A DNA stretch of 64,000 nt from Halioglobus sp. GTDB taxonomy: Bacteria > Pseudomonadota > Gammaproteobacteria > Pseudomonadales > Halieaceae. The DNA is taken from NCBI GenBank assembly GCA_020443425.1, contig JAGRIE010000005.1:112476-176475 (forward strand), read 5' to 3'. The position numbers and the translations under genes are program-made. The notes under the pieces were generated by a model. It was not told the DNA's origin. It saw only the letters and a program-made list of their open reading frames with translations, and made no database searches. Shown here piece after piece: positions 62,901 to 64,000 of this stretch (position 1 is its first letter; each line of letters opens with the position of its first letter).

Positions 62901-63133
62901 TACAGCATATTATCGACGCCGTTTATCTGCGCCTCTATCGGCGCCGCCACCGAGTCGGCCAGTGTCTTGGAGTCAGCACCGGGGTAGGTGGCGGAGACAT
63001 TGACCTGCACCGGCGTGATCGTCGGGTACTGCTGGACCGGCAGCACCGCCAGCGACACGGCCCCGGCGAGGCACAGTACGATGGCTACAACGCTGGCGAA
63101 AATCGGCCGCTCAATAAAAAATCGCGAGAACAT
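59942..63133 (-). CDS. RND efflux pump permease, HAE1 (AcrB/MexB) type
   Basis: A 1063-residue inner-membrane transporter. It opens MFSRFFIERPIFASVVAIVL, with the periplasmic SATYPGADSKTLADSVAAPIE block and the proton-relay segment GMVVDDAIVVVENVER with the Asp pair near 405. The 12 membrane helices and two large periplasmic loops are full length. It expels hydrophobic or amphipathic compounds at the expense of the proton gradient. It follows the adaptor gene by 17 bp. The C-terminal tail is polar and long (KHKDEKPPTDAGTGTGQSA). No regulator is in view; it may be off the right edge. Confidence 0.95.
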   Translation of the reverse strand: MFSRFFIERPIFASVVAIVLCLAGAVSLAVLPVQQYPTITPVQVNVSATYPGADSKTLADSVAAPIEAQINGVDNMLYMTSTSSATGQLTMTVYFSLDTDPDIAQVQVQNRVNLALPQLPEAVTQQGVSVQKKSSSIMMLIGVYGKDERYSADYIANYANVYILDALKRVPGAGQAQIMGVPDQAMRIWMNPDRMASLRITTSDIASAVNKQNALFGAGQIGQQPTDGPVQLTLPVVTQEPFVDPRDYENIILRADPDNSAIVRLGDVARAEVGLRQYIVDSKLNGAAATFIAVYLQPGANGLTVSEWVRKTLEDLKSRFPEGLEYVISLDTNDFVKISIEEVIHTLIEAVILVVLVVFLFLQSFRTTIICTVAIVVALVTTFAGMLALGFSINLITLFGLVLAIGMVVDDAIVVVENVERNMHDHNLAPKEATIKSMGEIATSLVAVVLVMASVFVPAAFLPGTTGQLYKQFAVTIVVSVAISGFLALTLTPSMCAILLKHNPPPQRGFFAWFNRQVDATTRGFGHAVEFVIKRTAIALALLVFFLWSIYHLFSVIPTGFVPNEDQGYVMAAIIMPEAASIERTQAVAEKVDAVFANIPGVDTRSMITGYSLLDSGFKTNAGAFFVTLKDFEQRYDSASTAREENARAVLMTLAKETADIEEAIVYPVAPPPIPGIGTTGGVEFWVQDTGAGDPAQLDAVTRKFIKAASERPELTRVTSTFRANTQQLRVNVDREKATLLGVPVEDVYSAIQAQFGSLTASQFNQFSRVWWVILQSDAKYRQTPEDLRRLYTRSSNGKMVPLSAVVTTEWVSGPDMLPHFNGFPAAKVNASAAEGYSSGDVIAAMEEVADATLPQGYTYGWSGIAFEEQQSGGTSMIAFVFGLIIVFLVLAAQYESWTLPGAVMSAVPFGILGALLMIAARGLENDVYFQIGLLVLIGLGAKNAVLRVSAAVDFRKQGKSIMEATVLAGEQRLRPIIMTSLAFAAGCLPLALAMGAGANARHSIGTGIIGGMIGETTLAMLYVPLLFYLFDSFAERKHKDEKPPTDAGTGTGQSAPAKREGD

Positions 63134-63150
63134 AACAGAGGGTTCCTTGC

Positions 63151-64000
63151 CTAGCTGCTCGCCGTTGGCGTCGAGGCAGCGGCATCCTTCCCGGATGCAT
63201 CATCCGCGTCTTTTTCCGGTTTCACCGTGACTGCCACGCCCGGCGCAAGTCGCAGCGCACCATCGACAACAACGCGATCACCGCGGCCGAGTCCCTCGTT
63301 GATAAACCACTCATCCCCGTGCCAGCCACCGACTTCGACGGGGCGCATTTCCGCCTGCTCGTCCTCGTTGACCACCCACACAAAATGCCCCTGCGCACTC
63401 TGTTGCACGGCCCGCTGCGGCACCAGAATCGCGTTGGGACGCGTGGCGCCCAGCAGCCGTGTGCGCACATACTGGTTGGGGCGCAGGATACCATCGGGAT
63501 TCTCGACCACTGCGCGGATCAGGAAAGTGCCTGTTTCAGCGTTGTAGGAGGGGTCGGTGAAATCGATTTTGCCCTTCTGCGGGAACAGCGTGCCATCACC
63601 GAGTTCAACCTCAACGGTGAACTGCAGCCCCTCGGGGGGCTTCAGCAGCCCCGCTTTCTCTTCCCGGCGGATACGCTCCATATCGTTTTCAGAAAGACTG
63701 AAGTTGATCCACATCGGCGACAGCACGGACACTGTTGTCAGCTGCGCATTCTTGGCATCGAGGTAGGTGCCGTCCGCAACTGCCGAGAAGCTGCTGACAC
63801 CATCGACCGGCGAGGTGATGGTCGCGTAGGACAGGTCCAGCTGTGCGGATTCCAGCTGTGCCTTTGCCTGCTCCACAGCGGCGGCATTCTGTTCGAACTG
63901 GCCGCGCGCGTCGTCAAGATCCCGCTGTGACAGCGCGTTCTGCTCCACCAGCGGCTTGGTCCTGGCGAGGTTTGCGCGCGCAACCTCCAGCGCAGCCATG
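63151..64000 (-). CDS. RND periplasmic adaptor (membrane-fusion protein), N-terminus missing
   Basis: About 282 residues are visible; the reading frame is open at base 64000, so the signal peptide and first barrel part are outside the window. Visible order: coiled-coil hairpin (ARANLARTKPLVEQNALSQ, EQNAAAVEQAKAQLESAQ), the lipoyl-half strand YATITSPVDGVSSF, beta-barrel VLSPMWINFSLSENDM, and the membrane-proximal LRPNQYVRTRLLGATRP. It bridges the permease and channel. The end is Ala/Asp/Lys-rich. It heads the adaptor-permease-channel operon. Confidence 0.93.
   Translation of the reverse strand, partial: MAALEVARANLARTKPLVEQNALSQRDLDDARGQFEQNAAAVEQAKAQLESAQLDLSYATITSPVDGVSSFSAVADGTYLDAKNAQLTTVSVLSPMWINFSLSENDMERIRREEKAGLLKPPEGLQFTVEVELGDGTLFPQKGKIDFTDPSYNAETGTFLIRAVVENPDGILRPNQYVRTRLLGATRPNAILVPQRAVQQSAQGHFVWVVNEDEQAEMRPVEVGGWHGDEWFINEGLGRGDRVVVDGALRLAPGVAVTVKPEKDADDASGKDAAASTPTASS

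Noticed and set aside
59864-63154. Two long plus-strand frames opposite the RND permease
   Set aside because: Composition dominated by His, Arg and Gln as in antisense reading of GC-rich membrane-protein genes; no motif.

Overview
The window reads as a chromosome segment of a GC-rich, aerobic, probably marine gammaproteobacterium. The monomeric NADP isocitrate dehydrogenase, katG, a PEP-CTERM-type exported protein, multihaem cytochromes, an RND efflux operon and a full hexuronate (Ashwell) pathway fit Halieaceae/Spongiibacteraceae-like Cellvibrionales. That placement is inference from gene content; no rRNA or marker gene is present. I saw no tRNA, rRNA, CRISPR array, phage or insertion sequence.

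Layout. (1) 1-12.9 kb is an accessory catabolic region. A minus-strand run (DapB-fold oxidoreductase, SDR, LuxE-like, LuxC-like, LuxE-like, DUF1214) looks like a non-luminescent fatty-acid-reductase-type operon and continues off the left edge. It is divergent from a ThDP 2-keto-acid decarboxylase. Next to it are a further SDR and a plus-strand cassette of luciferase-like monooxygenase, haloalkane dehalogenase and DUF1330 protein. (2) 13.1-16.4 kb holds a cohesin-like protein with a C-terminal sorting tail, followed by a dockerin + beta-helix + dihaem cytochrome fusion. (3) 16.4-24 kb is acyl-CoA metabolism (acyl-CoA ligase, acyl-CoA dehydrogenase, icd, 3-oxoacid CoA-transferase). (4) 24-40.4 kb is mixed: periplasmic carbonic anhydrase, FG-GAP/TSP3 protein, channel-like protein with two NAD-binding domains, peroxiredoxin, six-haem lipoprotein cytochrome under a Fur-like palindrome, katG, a small coiled-coil protein, dienelactone hydrolase, MFS transporter, lipoprotein and a small Cys/His protein.

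(5) 40.5-54.4 kb is a hexuronate regulon: gntR-lipase-eda, uxaC-uxuA, and kdgK-uxuB-acyl-CoA ligase, interrupted by two tandem alkaline phosphatases. UxaC, UxuB, UxuA, KdgK and Eda together convert glucuronate to pyruvate and glyceraldehyde-3-phosphate. A repeated site of the form TGGYCNGRCCA lies before gntR, uxaC and kdgK and is a good candidate operator for the GntR/FCD regulator. (6) 54.5-64 kb holds a long CoA-transferase, a SnoaL-like protein coupled to a sulfotransferase, and a tripartite RND efflux operon running off the right edge.

The most interesting parts are the LuxC/LuxE-type cluster beside the luciferase-like oxidoreductase and dehalogenase, the cohesin/dockerin cytochrome pair, and the hexuronate regulon that includes a lipase and an acyl-CoA ligase. 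Functions are read from motifs and family resemblance only; nothing was searched or computed.
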